DNA of 64,000 nt from Haloferax marinisediminis. GTDB lineage: Archaea; Halobacteriota; Halobacteria; Halobacteriales; Haloferacaceae. This document shows positions 49,326 to 58,596 of the stretch, one piece after another. The notes beneath the pieces are model-generated. The model had not been told where the DNA came from, made no database searches, and saw only the letters and a list, made by a program, of their open reading frames with translations. The position numbers and the translations under genes are program-made. The number at the start of each line of letters is the position of its first letter. Within the stretch, counting starts at the first letter, position 1. Where the stretch lies: NCBI RefSeq assembly GCF_009674585.1, contig NZ_WKJP01000006.1, positions 1 to 64,000 on the forward strand, read 5' to 3'.

Positions 49326-49478
49326 GTCGTGTTCAATTCAGGCAGCCTTTGTGCCTCCGCGTCTGTCAAGCATTTCAGAACAAAACCACCCCATAATTAC
49401 AGTTACAATTGAGTAATAAATATGTTAGAGCCAACTTGTGAAATCTGAATATAGACAGAATTGGTGCATAGATTTTAG

Positions 49479-50765
49479 TTATTCAAACGCTATCTCCAAC
49501 TTCTCATACATCCTCCTTCGCCGAGCCTTTCGCTCTTGCTCCCTCGACAGATAGTTCCGAAGCACGACCTCCGTCGACGAACTCCCCTGGTCTTCAGCAA
49601 CCCCTTCCAACCCCTCAAGCACCTCACCAACAGCTTCTTGATACGCCGAGTACCAGAACCGTCGCCCCATCTTCGGTGTGGGCGTATCCCCATCAACGAC
49701 CACGCCAGCACGGTCTGCAAGTTGCTTGAACCGACGACGAACCGTACTCACAGACACATGCCCCGTCGACGATGACCGAGAGGGGAACAGATACCCGTTC
49801 CATGTCTCACGGTCAGAAAGCACGTCAATCCGATTAGCGACCATATTGACCCCATACAACAGGGTCACCTCACCGGGTCCGTTCTTCCGCTCTCCATCAC
49901 TGAACGACAGGTGTGGATCCTCGGCATCCAAGACCACCTGGTCAATGTGCAACGCCGCAACCTCGGAGGGCCGTAATCCCCACCCAGCAAGTGCAACGAC
50001 GAGTAATTCCGCTTCGGGCGAATCCACCTCACTGTAGATTCGACGGACTTGCGACGCCGACAACGCCTGTGGGTCCGGTTCGCTCGCTTCCCAGCCAAAC
50101 TCTTCGCCAGCCTCCGAGAGTGGGTTGTACTTTGCGTACTTCCGGCGCTTCACGAACGCATACCACGCTCTGGCGACGTGTAGGTACTCCAGCTTGGACC
50201 GATCCGTCGATAGCTCCTCGTCGAAGACGTCGAGGACGGCGAGACAGCGTTCGATTTCCCGCGGCTGCTGGTCTAACTCAGACAGCGGTCCGAGCAACGC
50301 ATCTGTCCCGTGTAGCTCTCGGTAGGTCCGAACCCACTTGGCCAGTCGTGTCCGGTGGGTCTCGACGGTACTTTCTGCCCGTCCACCACGAGTTTTTATC
50401 GACGTGAGGTACGCGTCGAGCGCGTCGACGGTAGAGTCGTGGTCGACGTTCCACTCCCACTCCTCTGATTCCTCGTCTTCGAGGCCGACGACGTCGACAA
50501 AAAACTGCTTGGGAGTCAAATCGTGATGCTCGCGTAGCGCGTACGCGATTCCACTGCATCCGTGTTCAGTGAGCCAGTCGTAGGTCGGTACGTCTCGATC
50601 TTCGTTGAACCCATCACGATATCGCTTCGGTGCGATGTCTTGCCAGTAGACGTCGACGAGTTTGTCGAGGCTCATCTGCGACCACTTGTAGCGCTTTTCT
50701 CTCGGTCCCTCGTCTGAAGCCTCATCTTCAGCGTCCAAACCCTGGGAGTCGGACTGCTGACTCAC
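49479..50765 (-). CDS. Tyrosine recombinase (integrase)
   Basis: This 428-residue protein has an N-terminal SAM-like core-binding domain (about 120-215: DALDAYLTSIK, STVETHRTRLAKWVR). The catalytic domain has the first arginine in GWGLRPSEVAAL (about 268), a second in GRRFWYSAY (about 370) and the nucleophile in VLRNYLS (about 404). The usual HxxR histidine is not at its normal place, since the box reads MGRRFWY. The start is a GTG with a GGTGAG Shine-Dalgarno sequence eight bases upstream. It may have mobilised the neighbouring genes; no attachment repeat or tRNA is visible. Confidence 0.8.
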   Translation of the reverse strand: MSQQSDSQGLDAEDEASDEGPREKRYKWSQMSLDKLVDVYWQDIAPKRYRDGFNEDRDVPTYDWLTEHGCSGIAYALREHHDLTPKQFFVDVVGLEDEESEEWEWNVDHDSTVDALDAYLTSIKTRGGRAESTVETHRTRLAKWVRTYRELHGTDALLGPLSELDQQPREIERCLAVLDVFDEELSTDRSKLEYLHVARAWYAFVKRRKYAKYNPLSEAGEEFGWEASEPDPQALSASQVRRIYSEVDSPEAELLVVALAGWGLRPSEVAALHIDQVVLDAEDPHLSFSDGERKNGPGEVTLLYGVNMVANRIDVLSDRETWNGYLFPSRSSSTGHVSVSTVRRRFKQLADRAGVVVDGDTPTPKMGRRFWYSAYQEAVGEVLEGLEGVAEDQGSSSTEVVLRNYLSREQERKARRRRMYEKLEIAFE

Positions 50766-51077
50766 GGCTTCTCACCAGGGAGTAACCCTCTCAATGCGTG
50801 TTGGGGTGATTCTGAATGTGAGATTTTCATTACTCACCGACTTTCTCCAATCTAGTTAATACTTTGGCTTGTGCAGGAGTGGACGTTACACAACTGCAAT
50901 TAGTAAATAGGAGTCCCTGACAAGCGAATTTTCAATATACCAAATAGCGCTATACAGAAAATTGGACTGGGTTCCGTGGTTTGGGGTTGCGATTGTTTGA
51001 GCCATCGACAGTTACATATCTAGTGGTGTATGAAAATGGGCAACTACCAAATTCAAACTCACAGGTAGTACTTACGC
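50766..51077. other. Divergent intergenic region, integrase and PKD-protein promoters
   Basis: This is 312 bases of AT-rich DNA between divergent starts. No gene or strong repeat is seen. It carries a weak relative of the surface-gene palindrome (ATATCTAGTGG near 51017) about 60 bases before the PKD-protein ATG. Confidence 0.4.
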
Positions 51078-53744
51078 ATGAAATCACTCCACAGTAATTT
51101 CCCTCTAATAATTCTCTTGGTGGTTGTACTCGTTTTAGGTGTGGCACCGGCGTCGACAACCGCAGCGAGCGCACCAACTGCTTCGTTTACATACTCACCA
51201 ACAACACCAAACCCAGATACTAAAATCACACTCGACGCCAGCAGCTCGTCGACGACTGGCACTGAAATTGTTTCATACGAGTGGGACACTAATGGTGACG
51301 GACTCTACGGTTACTCTGATGACGCTCGAGACGGACGAACTTCGTCAGTCACATTCTGGTCAGGAGGGACCTATGTTGTTGGTCTTCGTGTAGAGACAAG
51401 TGATGGGAAAATTGACACAGTTCGAAAACAAATTACAGTCGAAAACCCTGCTCCCGACCCGTCATTCACGTACTCGCCGTCATCTCCGAACCCAGACAAC
51501 ACAATTTCATTGGACGCAAGCGCCTCTACTGACGAAGACGGAACAATTACTGATTACGAGTGGGATACCAACGGAGACGGATGGTATGGATATTCCGATG
51601 ACGCACGAGACGGTCAAACAGCGACGGTATCGTTTTCTTCGGGTGGAACATACACTGTCGGGCTTCAAGTCACAGACAATGGCGGAAAAACCCGAACGCT
51701 AACGAAACAAATCACGGTGGATAATCCCGCTCCTGAACCATCGTTCACGTACTCGCCGTCATCTCCGAACCCAGACAACACAATTTCATTGGACGCAAGC
51801 GCCTCTACTGACGAAGATGGAACAATTACTGATTACGAGTGGGATACCAACGGAGACGGATGGTATGGGTATTCCGATGACGCGCGAGACGGTCAAACAG
51901 CAACCACCTCATTCTCGACTGGGGGAGTGTATACAGTTGGTCTCAAAGTCACTGATAACGGTGGAAAAACCCGAACGCTCAAGAAACAAATCACGGTGGA
52001 TAATCCCGCTCCTGAACCATCGTTCACGTACTCGCCGTCATCTCCGAACCCAGACAACACAATTTCATTGGACGCAAGCGCCTCTACTGACGAAGACGGA
52101 AAAATCACTGATTACGAATGGGATACCAACGGAGACGGATGGTATGGGTATTCCGATGACGCGCGAGACGGTCAAACAGCAACCACCTCGTTCTCGACTG
52201 GGGGAGTGTATACAGTTGGTCTCAAAGTCACTGATAACGGTGGAAAAACCCGAACGCTCAAGAAACAAATCAGGATTGAGAACCCGCAGCCAACTGCAAA
52301 ATTCACTGTTGAGTCAGTAAATGGGTTGTCAGCCACGCTTGATGGTGGTGCATCATCTGATCCAGACGGAACAATCGTTGAATACCAGTGGGTTATTGAT
52401 GGTCGAGCTTACGAGTATGGTCAGACTCCAACTATCTCGTTTAGTGATAGTGGCACGCACGAAGTGAAGTTAGTCGTTACAGACAACGGAGGAAGCGAGG
52501 CCAGCACCACGAAAGAAGTAGGCGTTAGTCATCCGCCAAAAGCAGAGATCGATGGACTCCCTCCTGTCATTCCGGTTGACCAACAGTTCGAGTTGTCTGC
52601 AAGCGGTTCCAGCGACGAGGATGGCAGTATCACGAGTTATCGATGGGTGCTCCCATACGGTGAGACACGACAGGGTGAAGACATCTCAATGGCAGTTAAT
52701 CGTCCTGGCACAAGCGTGGTCAAACTTATCGTCACCGATGATACGGGGAATACTGACACTGCTGAAGCAGTGATTCAGGCAAAGACCCCGCCACAAATCG
52801 ATGTGTCGTGGAGTCCACAGAACCCGATTGACGACGAGCCAATTGAGTTCTCTGCATCCTCGGATACACCGATCAAGTCGTGGGAGTGGGACTTCGATGA
52901 TGATGGTTACGGCGACGAGTCAGGTCAGACCGTTGAAACGGTCTATGAAGAAGGTGGCAAGAAAGAAGTCACACTGACAGCAGTCGGAACAGACAATCTT
53001 GAGGTCACAATCCAGAAGACTATCCAGGTTCAAGACGTGAAACCTCACGCAAGCGTTTCTTGGAATCCATCCGTCCCGCGTGATGGACAAGATGTTGTAT
53101 TCACTGCAAATTCCACGGACGAGCGTTTGGAGTACGAGTGGGACTTCGACAACGACGAAACTACCGATGAGACCGGCCCAAAAGCAACCTATCGATTCAA
53201 ATCGAGCGGGAAGCATGTTGTTGAGATGACCGCCACTGATGAGCACGGTGATACCGCTGAATTCTCCGAGGTGGTGACCGTCCAGCGAAGTGCAACATTT
53301 GATGTGTCAACTGATCGGTCTGCTGTTGACACTGGTGAAGAACTGCTCGTGAAATTCTCCGGGGCGAACAAACTCCCTGATACGCCTATTCAAGTGAGAC
53401 TTGAGCTTGACCTTCCTGAGAGTGGTGTGTCTGTCTCTGGAGTAGCTGGGAGTAACTTGGCGAGCCCCAGCAGTACCGAGTTCGTTACTATCGACCCCGG
53501 TAGAGAACAGAGCATCCAGTTACGAATGCAACTGAATGAACGTGGCTCTTACAATATTTCTGGGAATGCCGTTTATTACATTGGTGAGGTTGGCGAAGGA
53601 GATCGCCGCGTAGTCGCAGTCGAACCCATTAAAATTCAGGCAGGTGTCACTGAAACAGAATCGAGTGCGCCTGGCTTTGGAATCGTCGGGGCGCTCGTTG
53701 CGTTGGTTCTCACAGTCGCCATCGCAGTAACTCGAGCTAACTAA
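51078..53744 (+). CDS. PKD-repeat cell-surface protein with PGF-CTERM-like anchor
   Basis: This 888-residue exported protein has a Sec signal peptide (hydrophobic core LIILLVVVLVLG, cleavage near residue 30). PKD (polycystic kidney disease) beta-sandwich domains of about 90 residues follow, each with a DxxxSxDxDG start and a YxWDxNGDG segment. The second to fourth are near identical. At about residue 735-850 a different domain ends with SYNISGNAVYYIG; it is shared with three neighbouring surface proteins. The C-terminus APGFGIVGALVALVL plus a short basic tail fits the PGF-CTERM signal cut by archaeosortase. A structural or adhesive surface role is likely. Confidence 0.85.
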   Translation: MKSLHSNFPLIILLVVVLVLGVAPASTTAASAPTASFTYSPTTPNPDTKITLDASSSSTTGTEIVSYEWDTNGDGLYGYSDDARDGRTSSVTFWSGGTYVVGLRVETSDGKIDTVRKQITVENPAPDPSFTYSPSSPNPDNTISLDASASTDEDGTITDYEWDTNGDGWYGYSDDARDGQTATVSFSSGGTYTVGLQVTDNGGKTRTLTKQITVDNPAPEPSFTYSPSSPNPDNTISLDASASTDEDGTITDYEWDTNGDGWYGYSDDARDGQTATTSFSTGGVYTVGLKVTDNGGKTRTLKKQITVDNPAPEPSFTYSPSSPNPDNTISLDASASTDEDGKITDYEWDTNGDGWYGYSDDARDGQTATTSFSTGGVYTVGLKVTDNGGKTRTLKKQIRIENPQPTAKFTVESVNGLSATLDGGASSDPDGTIVEYQWVIDGRAYEYGQTPTISFSDSGTHEVKLVVTDNGGSEASTTKEVGVSHPPKAEIDGLPPVIPVDQQFELSASGSSDEDGSITSYRWVLPYGETRQGEDISMAVNRPGTSVVKLIVTDDTGNTDTAEAVIQAKTPPQIDVSWSPQNPIDDEPIEFSASSDTPIKSWEWDFDDDGYGDESGQTVETVYEEGGKKEVTLTAVGTDNLEVTIQKTIQVQDVKPHASVSWNPSVPRDGQDVVFTANSTDERLEYEWDFDNDETTDETGPKATYRFKSSGKHVVEMTATDEHGDTAEFSEVVTVQRSATFDVSTDRSAVDTGEELLVKFSGANKLPDTPIQVRLELDLPESGVSVSGVAGSNLASPSSTEFVTIDPGREQSIQLRMQLNERGSYNISGNAVYYIGEVGEGDRRVVAVEPIKIQAGVTETESSAPGFGIVGALVALVLTVAIAVTRAN
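51462..52298 (+). repeat. Three near-identical 279-bp tandem repeats in the PKD gene
   Basis: Units start at 51462, 51741 and 52020, each 93 codons and one PKD domain. Long stretches are identical at the DNA level, including silent positions. This points to recent duplication or gene conversion. The third unit diverges in its last ten codons. Confidence 0.85.
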
Positions 53745-54065
53745 GCAAACTTGGAACCCACAATCTACTGCAATCGGACTCGTATTTGTGTGAAAAGAGC
53801 GATGAAAAGAATGAGAACTACATAAATCACCATAACGGTTTCACCTCCAGTGTTGACAGTCGAAGGCCCTACCCTGTCAACGTCCACAACAAACTAATTC
53901 GATCACATCAACCATAACCACATAATCTAATTCGACGATTCCCGAAGGAAACATATCTTAAACAGGTTTGAACCGTTTCAGATATTCTATGAAAATCAGA
54001 TGAAATGTTCCCGTTCAAAGTTGGACAGGCGTTTCATGTCCGCTGTTAGGGTTTCAGCAGAGCTG
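53745..54065. other. Intergenic region between convergent surface genes with an inverted repeat
   Basis: This is 321 bases without a gene. GTTGACAG at 53852-53859 pairs perfectly with CTGTCAAC at 53874-53881 across a 14-base loop. It may act as a hairpin behind the PKD gene. Confidence 0.45.
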
Positions 54066-55709
54066 TCAGTCTCTGTTCTTAATGTACCGAACGGCGCCGA
54101 GTGCTGTCATCGAGATGAATGCTGAAGGTCCAGTGAACCCGAGACCACCACCAGCCTCACTTTCAGAGGTTTTCACTTTTTCTTCGGACGTTTGGATCTG
54201 GACTGCTTGGCTGTAAATCGCCTTGTTCTCCGTGTCATCCTCAAAGTAATAAATCGCGTTCCCAACGACGTTGTACTCACCCGGTTCATTCACCTGTAGG
54301 TTGACGGTGATGCTGCTCTCGTCGGAGGGGTCAACAGTAACCGTCGTAGTGTATTGGTTCGATCCTTGGCTGGCATCATCGACACCTGTTACTTGCACTC
54401 CGCTGGGGAGGTCTAAGAGCAACTGGACGGTGAGTGATTTCGAGGTGAGGAAGTTCACTGCACTGAGTGTGATTGGGGCTTCCCCTCCCACAGGAACCGT
54501 TGGATTGGTTGTAGTGAGGCTGAAACTCGCATCCCCTGTAGATTCAGGGACTGCGCCGTCTCCTGCTGAAGTCGGTTGGCTGGAACTGAGACTGTGGTTA
54601 GCTCCCTGTTTCGCGAAAGCCATCACTTCACCGGCACTGGTTGCGACGAAGATTCTGTCACGCCCTGTAGTCATCTGATTGAACCATTCGCGGTCTCCAG
54701 TGTATTCCCACTTGATGACCCCTGATTCTGAGTTGAGTGCAAGTATCGTTGCGGTATCGTCAATTGAGCCGGCTGCGTAGACTGTATCACCGTCTTGTTT
54801 GACACTCCCTCTTTTTGCATCAAGCGGCACTTGCCAGTTGGTGTCGGTGGACGTTCTATCAAACGAAACAACGCCATCATCAATTACGTTAATGGCGACG
54901 GCGTTCGAAGCATCGCCAGAGATAGACCCTGCTGCAGCATGTCTGGTTGCACCACCTCTAACCCAGATTTGACTCCCGGATTTCGTGTATCCTTCATACC
55001 TCCAAACATTCAGAGTCGGGGAAACAACGACCGTATTGCCTGCAATATGGGCATCAAAGTTTTCCCGAGTTGCTGGATTGTAATGGTCATATGGCATTCC
55101 GTATCTATAGTCCTGAGTGAGGTTGATGATGTCACCAGTTACTGCTGATAGGAATGCGACTGAGTCACCCGAATTGAACCATCCTTGGATTACGATTTTG
55201 TCTTCGATTGCGACCGGGCGAGTGAAGATGTCTGTTTGTTTATCCCATTTTGTTGTTCCATCTGTGGGGTTGAGTGCGAGGAGTTCTTCTTTGCACGCAA
55301 CAATTCCGAGCCCTTCTGTGAATGTGACTCCAAGAAATCCTTCTGTGAGGGGGCGTTCCCACTGTTTGGACAGGTCCTGTTTGGAGAGACAATGGAGGCG
55401 GTCGTTGGAAGTACCGACGAGGATGTGGTTGTCACCGAGTGCAACACCCGAGACCATAATACGGTTATCGAGGGTCGTCGATGCGATTTCTGCGCCGTTT
55501 TTCGCACCGATTTTCCTGAGCGTACCGGTACCTGTTCCAACGTAGAGAATCTGGTCCTCGATTTGGAGGTTTGTGATATTTCCTGGGTTGCTGGTTTTCC
55601 AAAGTGCAGGTGATTTTTGTGCAGTTGCGGTTGGTGCGAGGGACAGGGCCGTTGCTGTTGTGGTTGCTTTGAGGAAGTTCCGTCGAGTAAAATACTGTGG
55701 CTTTGACAT
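54066..55709 (-). CDS. Tat-exported PQQ-type beta-propeller surface protein
   Basis: This 547-residue protein has a twin-arginine signal, TRRNFLKATTTATALSL, cleaved near residue 30. WD/PQQ-like propeller blades follow, with repeated motifs of the kind NGAEIAS, TDGTTKWDKQ and ESGVIKWEYTGD (about 35-370). A second domain (about 390-500, with EYNVVGNAIYYFE) is homologous to those in the PKD protein and the other two surface proteins. The tail GGGLGFTGPSAF plus a hydrophobic helix and RYIKNRD is a PGF-CTERM-like anchor. No quinone-binding evidence is visible, so PQQ refers to fold only. The start is preceded by the shared palindrome at 55756. Confidence 0.82.
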   Translation of the reverse strand: MSKPQYFTRRNFLKATTTATALSLAPTATAQKSPALWKTSNPGNITNLQIEDQILYVGTGTGTLRKIGAKNGAEIASTTLDNRIMVSGVALGDNHILVGTSNDRLHCLSKQDLSKQWERPLTEGFLGVTFTEGLGIVACKEELLALNPTDGTTKWDKQTDIFTRPVAIEDKIVIQGWFNSGDSVAFLSAVTGDIINLTQDYRYGMPYDHYNPATRENFDAHIAGNTVVVSPTLNVWRYEGYTKSGSQIWVRGGATRHAAAGSISGDASNAVAINVIDDGVVSFDRTSTDTNWQVPLDAKRGSVKQDGDTVYAAGSIDDTATILALNSESGVIKWEYTGDREWFNQMTTGRDRIFVATSAGEVMAFAKQGANHSLSSSQPTSAGDGAVPESTGDASFSLTTTNPTVPVGGEAPITLSAVNFLTSKSLTVQLLLDLPSGVQVTGVDDASQGSNQYTTTVTVDPSDESSITVNLQVNEPGEYNVVGNAIYYFEDDTENKAIYSQAVQIQTSEEKVKTSESEAGGGLGFTGPSAFISMTALGAVRYIKNRD

Positions 55710-55755
55710 TATTGGGACTAAATAGTCGTTCAGTGCTTATCTCTTGACTAGCGAC

Positions 55756-55767
55756 TTTACTAGTAAA
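55756..55767. promoter_or_regulatory. Palindromic site upstream of the propeller gene
   Basis: A perfect 12-base palindrome, TTTACTAGTAAA, 47-58 bases before the ATG at 55709. The same core occurs at 56051 and 60336 upstream of two other surface genes, so it is a likely binding site for a shared regulator. Confidence 0.6.
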
Positions 55768-55848
55768 AACACAAGGGCATAAATAAAAATTGTGACTCAG
55801 AACACAAATACACCAATGCGTATCACGCACAATCAAACTATTCATTTC

Positions 55849-55890
55849 CCTCAAGATGATTACTTCGCAAACGAAGTTAGTGCCTTGAGG
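55849..55890. repeat. Nested two-stem hairpin between divergent surface genes
   Basis: The outer arms CCTCAAG (55849-55855) and CTTGAGG (55884-55890) pair perfectly. The inner arms ACTTCG (55862-55867) and CGAAGT (55872-55877) also pair perfectly around a four-base loop. A symmetrical six-base interior gap lies on each side. It could be a cruciform, an operator or part of a small RNA. Confidence 0.55.
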
Positions 55891-56050
55891 AAACCTTGTT
55901 ACTGCACCGACAAAGATGAATCTTGATGAGATGTCGTGTTAGTTTGGTGACGGCAATTAAGGTAAATAACTGGATGAAGTTGATTTACATATGTGCGTTC
56001 AGATGTGTTGGTTGGGCTTCAACACAATATATCATAAAATTGGTTATTCT

Positions 56051-56062
56051 TTTACTAGTGAA
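56051..56062. promoter_or_regulatory. Palindromic site upstream of the mucin-like surface gene
   Basis: TTTACTAGTGAA matches the 55756 palindrome at 11 of 12 positions. It lies directly upstream of a TATA-like TTTATTA (56065-56071), which is itself 27 bases before the ATG at 56098. That is the position for a factor that helps or blocks promoter loading. Confidence 0.55.
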
Positions 56063-56097
56063 AGATTTATTACCCCCCGGACAATATGTAGGAGTAG

Positions 56098-56877
56098 ATG
56101 AAACGCATCACCCAACACCTCATCGTTGCACTCACCGTCTTCATGATGGTGACCAGTGCCGCAGCACCACTCGCAGCCGCACAATCCACCAACAACTCCA
56201 CCACCACCGCCACCCCCACCGAAACTCCGACGGCAACCCCCACGACCACACCTACCGCTACTCCCACCGAAGCTACGGAGTCTGAACCGACCGAATCTGA
56301 GTCCTGTGAGGTCTCAGAAAATGGCCCGAAGCTCTCCCAATCGCGCCTCTACGCTCCCGTCACGACCATCAACTCCGGTCAATCGGGTGAAATCGAGGGC
56401 GGCTTCCAACTTGACCCAACCACCAGTTGCCCCATCGTCGTCCACATCACGATGAGCGTCCCAAACGGCATGAGTATCATGGGTGCATCTGACACCTTCA
56501 CCACCGGGGCTGGTATGACCTCCGCCCAGTTCAAGGTCACCCCCCAGTCCGGTATCAAGGATATCCGTGCGAACGTTTACTCCGAAAACACCGGCAAGCG
56601 TACCGTCACCGCTGACATCACCTACTGGCCTGAAGGACACAAGGATCTCGCCAAAGAAATCGACGGCATCCGCCTCACCTTCGACGTCGAAGAAAAGAAC
56701 GTTGCTCCCGCTAACGCATCTGCCGACTCGGACTCCGGCGGTGCTCTCGGCTTCGACAACCTCAGTGCCTCTAGTCCGCTTGTGATTATCGGCGTTCTCG
56801 CACTGCTCCTGCTCATCGCAATCGTCGGCCTCATCGCTCGCGGTGGCGACATTAACGTCGCCCAGAAGAACAAGTAA
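56098..56877 (+). CDS. Small secreted, membrane-anchored protein with Thr-Pro-rich stalk
   Basis: This 259-residue protein has a Sec signal peptide (LIVALTVFMMVTSAAAPLAAA). A mucin-like stretch of Thr, Pro and Ala follows (about 38-60), probably O-glycosylated. The single globular domain (about 80-200) aligns with the membrane-proximal domain of the PKD and propeller proteins (SRLYAPVTTINSGQSGEI to ADITYW). A C-terminal helix (LVIIGVLALLLLIAIVGLIA) is followed by a short tail. It may be the shared anchor or scaffold of the surface set. A leaderless start is likely from the TATA spacing. Confidence 0.75.
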   Translation: MKRITQHLIVALTVFMMVTSAAAPLAAAQSTNNSTTTATPTETPTATPTTTPTATPTEATESEPTESESCEVSENGPKLSQSRLYAPVTTINSGQSGEIEGGFQLDPTTSCPIVVHITMSVPNGMSIMGASDTFTTGAGMTSAQFKVTPQSGIKDIRANVYSENTGKRTVTADITYWPEGHKDLAKEIDGIRLTFDVEEKNVAPANASADSDSGGALGFDNLSASSPLVIIGVLALLLLIAIVGLIARGGDINVAQKNK

Positions 56878-56925
56878 CTGGACGAATCACACGACAAGTA
56901 GCGCACCCACCCCTATTTTCCACTC

Positions 56926-57723
56926 ATGTTCGACAAATTACGATCCCTACTCAGAAATCCACTGACCCCACGAGTCAACAATGTCGATGGAGACCCAACT
57001 GGACTCCTCGATACCGACCCCACCGGTCTGCTTGACTCTGACGAGTGGTTCGAGGCGCGAGACATCCACGTCAGTCGGTCTTCGCCTTCCAAAGCAGCGC
57101 CTCAAGAACCGCTATCGCCAGAGATAGCGAAACCAGACCAATCCTCGCCCATTTCACGAGAGTTCGGACGGGGTGTGTTCGCGCTTCCAGCTTCACGGCC
57201 GTTCCTTCAGAATCTCGAAACCCGCGCTCAAAACGGGGCTCACGAGGTTGTAGAGACTGCTTACGTCCTTGCGGGGCCAACGTACTCGACACCGAATACG
57301 ATGTTCCAACTCGACGACCCCGAGTACTACAAGGACGCTACGATTGATTCACTCACATCGCTGCCAGAAAAGGTCGCTCAAGACGTTGCTGACGCCTACG
57401 ATGGCCTTTCGAAGCCAAAAATGATTGCGTGGATTCACACCCACCCGAACGGTCGACCAATGCCGAGCCCGACCGATAGAGAAGATGCGACTATGTACCA
57501 GCGGTGCTTTGCGAACGCCCTTGGGACGAATGATTTCGAATACTACAACGGTATCCACGCCTTCGACACTTCACGCCGATCAAACGCGACTGTTGACGAA
57601 TACTACGTCCCTCAGGAGAAACCAATTGGCGCATCGTGGACAGGCCCACGGTTCACCCACACTCTTGCCATGTGGGACCCTGAATTCAAGACGCCCTACA
57701 ACGTGAAGGTGATTAGCGAATGA
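56926..57723 (+). CDS. JAMM/MPN-domain metalloprotease-like protein
   Basis: This 265-residue protein has a textbook JAMM zinc motif, HTHPNGRPMPSPTD (about residues 170-183), with H-x-H-x7-S-x2-D complete. An upstream glutamate occurs in HEVVETAYVLAG. JAMM enzymes of archaea cleave isopeptide bonds to ubiquitin-like SAMP proteins; others act in sulfur transfer or phage tail assembly. The N-terminal 90 residues are not recognised. Its stop overlaps the next start (ATGA), which couples it to a winged-helix protein. Its place among surface genes is unusual for a cytoplasmic desampylase. Confidence 0.75.
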   Translation: MFDKLRSLLRNPLTPRVNNVDGDPTGLLDTDPTGLLDSDEWFEARDIHVSRSSPSKAAPQEPLSPEIAKPDQSSPISREFGRGVFALPASRPFLQNLETRAQNGAHEVVETAYVLAGPTYSTPNTMFQLDDPEYYKDATIDSLTSLPEKVAQDVADAYDGLSKPKMIAWIHTHPNGRPMPSPTDREDATMYQRCFANALGTNDFEYYNGIHAFDTSRRSNATVDEYYVPQEKPIGASWTGPRFTHTLAMWDPEFKTPYNVKVISE

Positions 57724-58289
57724 CCGACATTCACGAAGAAGACTTTCGAGCGGCATTTGATATGCTCTCTCCAGAAGCAAAGAGTGCGCTCGTTGAAGCC
57801 ATCTTAGATAACCCAACAGCTGTCGAATCGTTCGCCCTCAACGCGAACCAAGACAACGGAGAGTCGGTGAAAATGGTTCACGAGGTAGACTACGACATTC
57901 CCGACTTAGAGGACCGCCTCGATGGCCTTCCTCGAACAACTCGCGAGTTCTACGAAGTGGTCAAAGAAGTCCCTGAACCGCTCTCACGGGAGGATATCGC
58001 GGCGTTTATCCAAAAGGAACACCAGGATTTCTTGGAAGACCACGCTTCTGCGAAGTACAACTCGTGGCTCTCTAAGCACCTCAACAAACTCTCGAAAGCA
58101 GGTGTGCTAGGAAAATACCGTCACAACCGAAAGGTCTTCTACACGCCTGACATCGAGAGAGCAATCTACGACTGGTACAGTATCAACCAACCCGAAGAAG
58201 AACTTGGCCCTAAACTTGCCAATGAAATCGCATCAGAAACGGGTATGCCGTGGGCTGTTGTGAGAGCAACTCTAGAAAGAGTCACGTGA
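57720..58289 (+). CDS. Winged-helix DNA-binding-like protein coupled to the JAMM gene
   Basis: This protein of 189 residues has a central segment from about 75 to 150 that reads as a winged helix. LSREDIAAFIQ is followed by YNSWLSKHLNKLSKAGVLG as recognition helix and KYRHNRKVFYTPD as the wing. The N-terminal helix pair resembles those of small haloarchaeal regulators. It overlaps the JAMM gene by four bases. It is a candidate for the factor that reads the TTTACTAGTAAA sites, though that is only inference from closeness. Confidence 0.6.
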   Translation: MTDIHEEDFRAAFDMLSPEAKSALVEAILDNPTAVESFALNANQDNGESVKMVHEVDYDIPDLEDRLDGLPRTTREFYEVVKEVPEPLSREDIAAFIQKEHQDFLEDHASAKYNSWLSKHLNKLSKAGVLGKYRHNRKVFYTPDIERAIYDWYSINQPEEELGPKLANEIASETGMPWAVVRATLERVT

Positions 58290-58596
58290 TATCACCCCAG
58301 TTCTACATCCCTCTAATTCGGTTCAGCTCCTCGAGACCCCCACTCAATACTTCCACTGACTAACTACCTTACTCCCTCCAATTGGCACCCAAAAGACAGG
58401 AAGTGTTGCGTATTGAGAGGAAAATTCTGTAACCTGTAACCAACTCTCGTGAATGAACTCTCAGCTAAGGTTCTCGAGACGGATTTGGTTCGAGGCTAAA
58501 CGGGGTTTCTCAATCGCCACGTTTCTGGAATCATCCTTCAACGAACCCAGATTGGACACTACGATGAGTTACGAGAGCACACGAATAGAAGTGGTG
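58290..58596. other. Intergenic region between convergent genes
   Basis: This is 307 bases with no recognisable gene, repeat or site. Small open frames across it run antisense into the next gene and are not supported. Confidence 0.45.

Noticed and set aside
49326-49478. Attachment site or tRNA next to the integrase
   Set aside because: No tRNA-like fold and no matching direct repeat could be found by eye on either side.
51462-52298. Possible CRISPR array or mobile repeats
   Set aside because: Units are 279 bases long, in frame and contiguous without spacers; each encodes one PKD domain.
55117-55613. Plus-strand frames opposite the first propeller gene
   Set aside because: They are antisense shadows, rich in Cys and Arg, with no recognisable domain.
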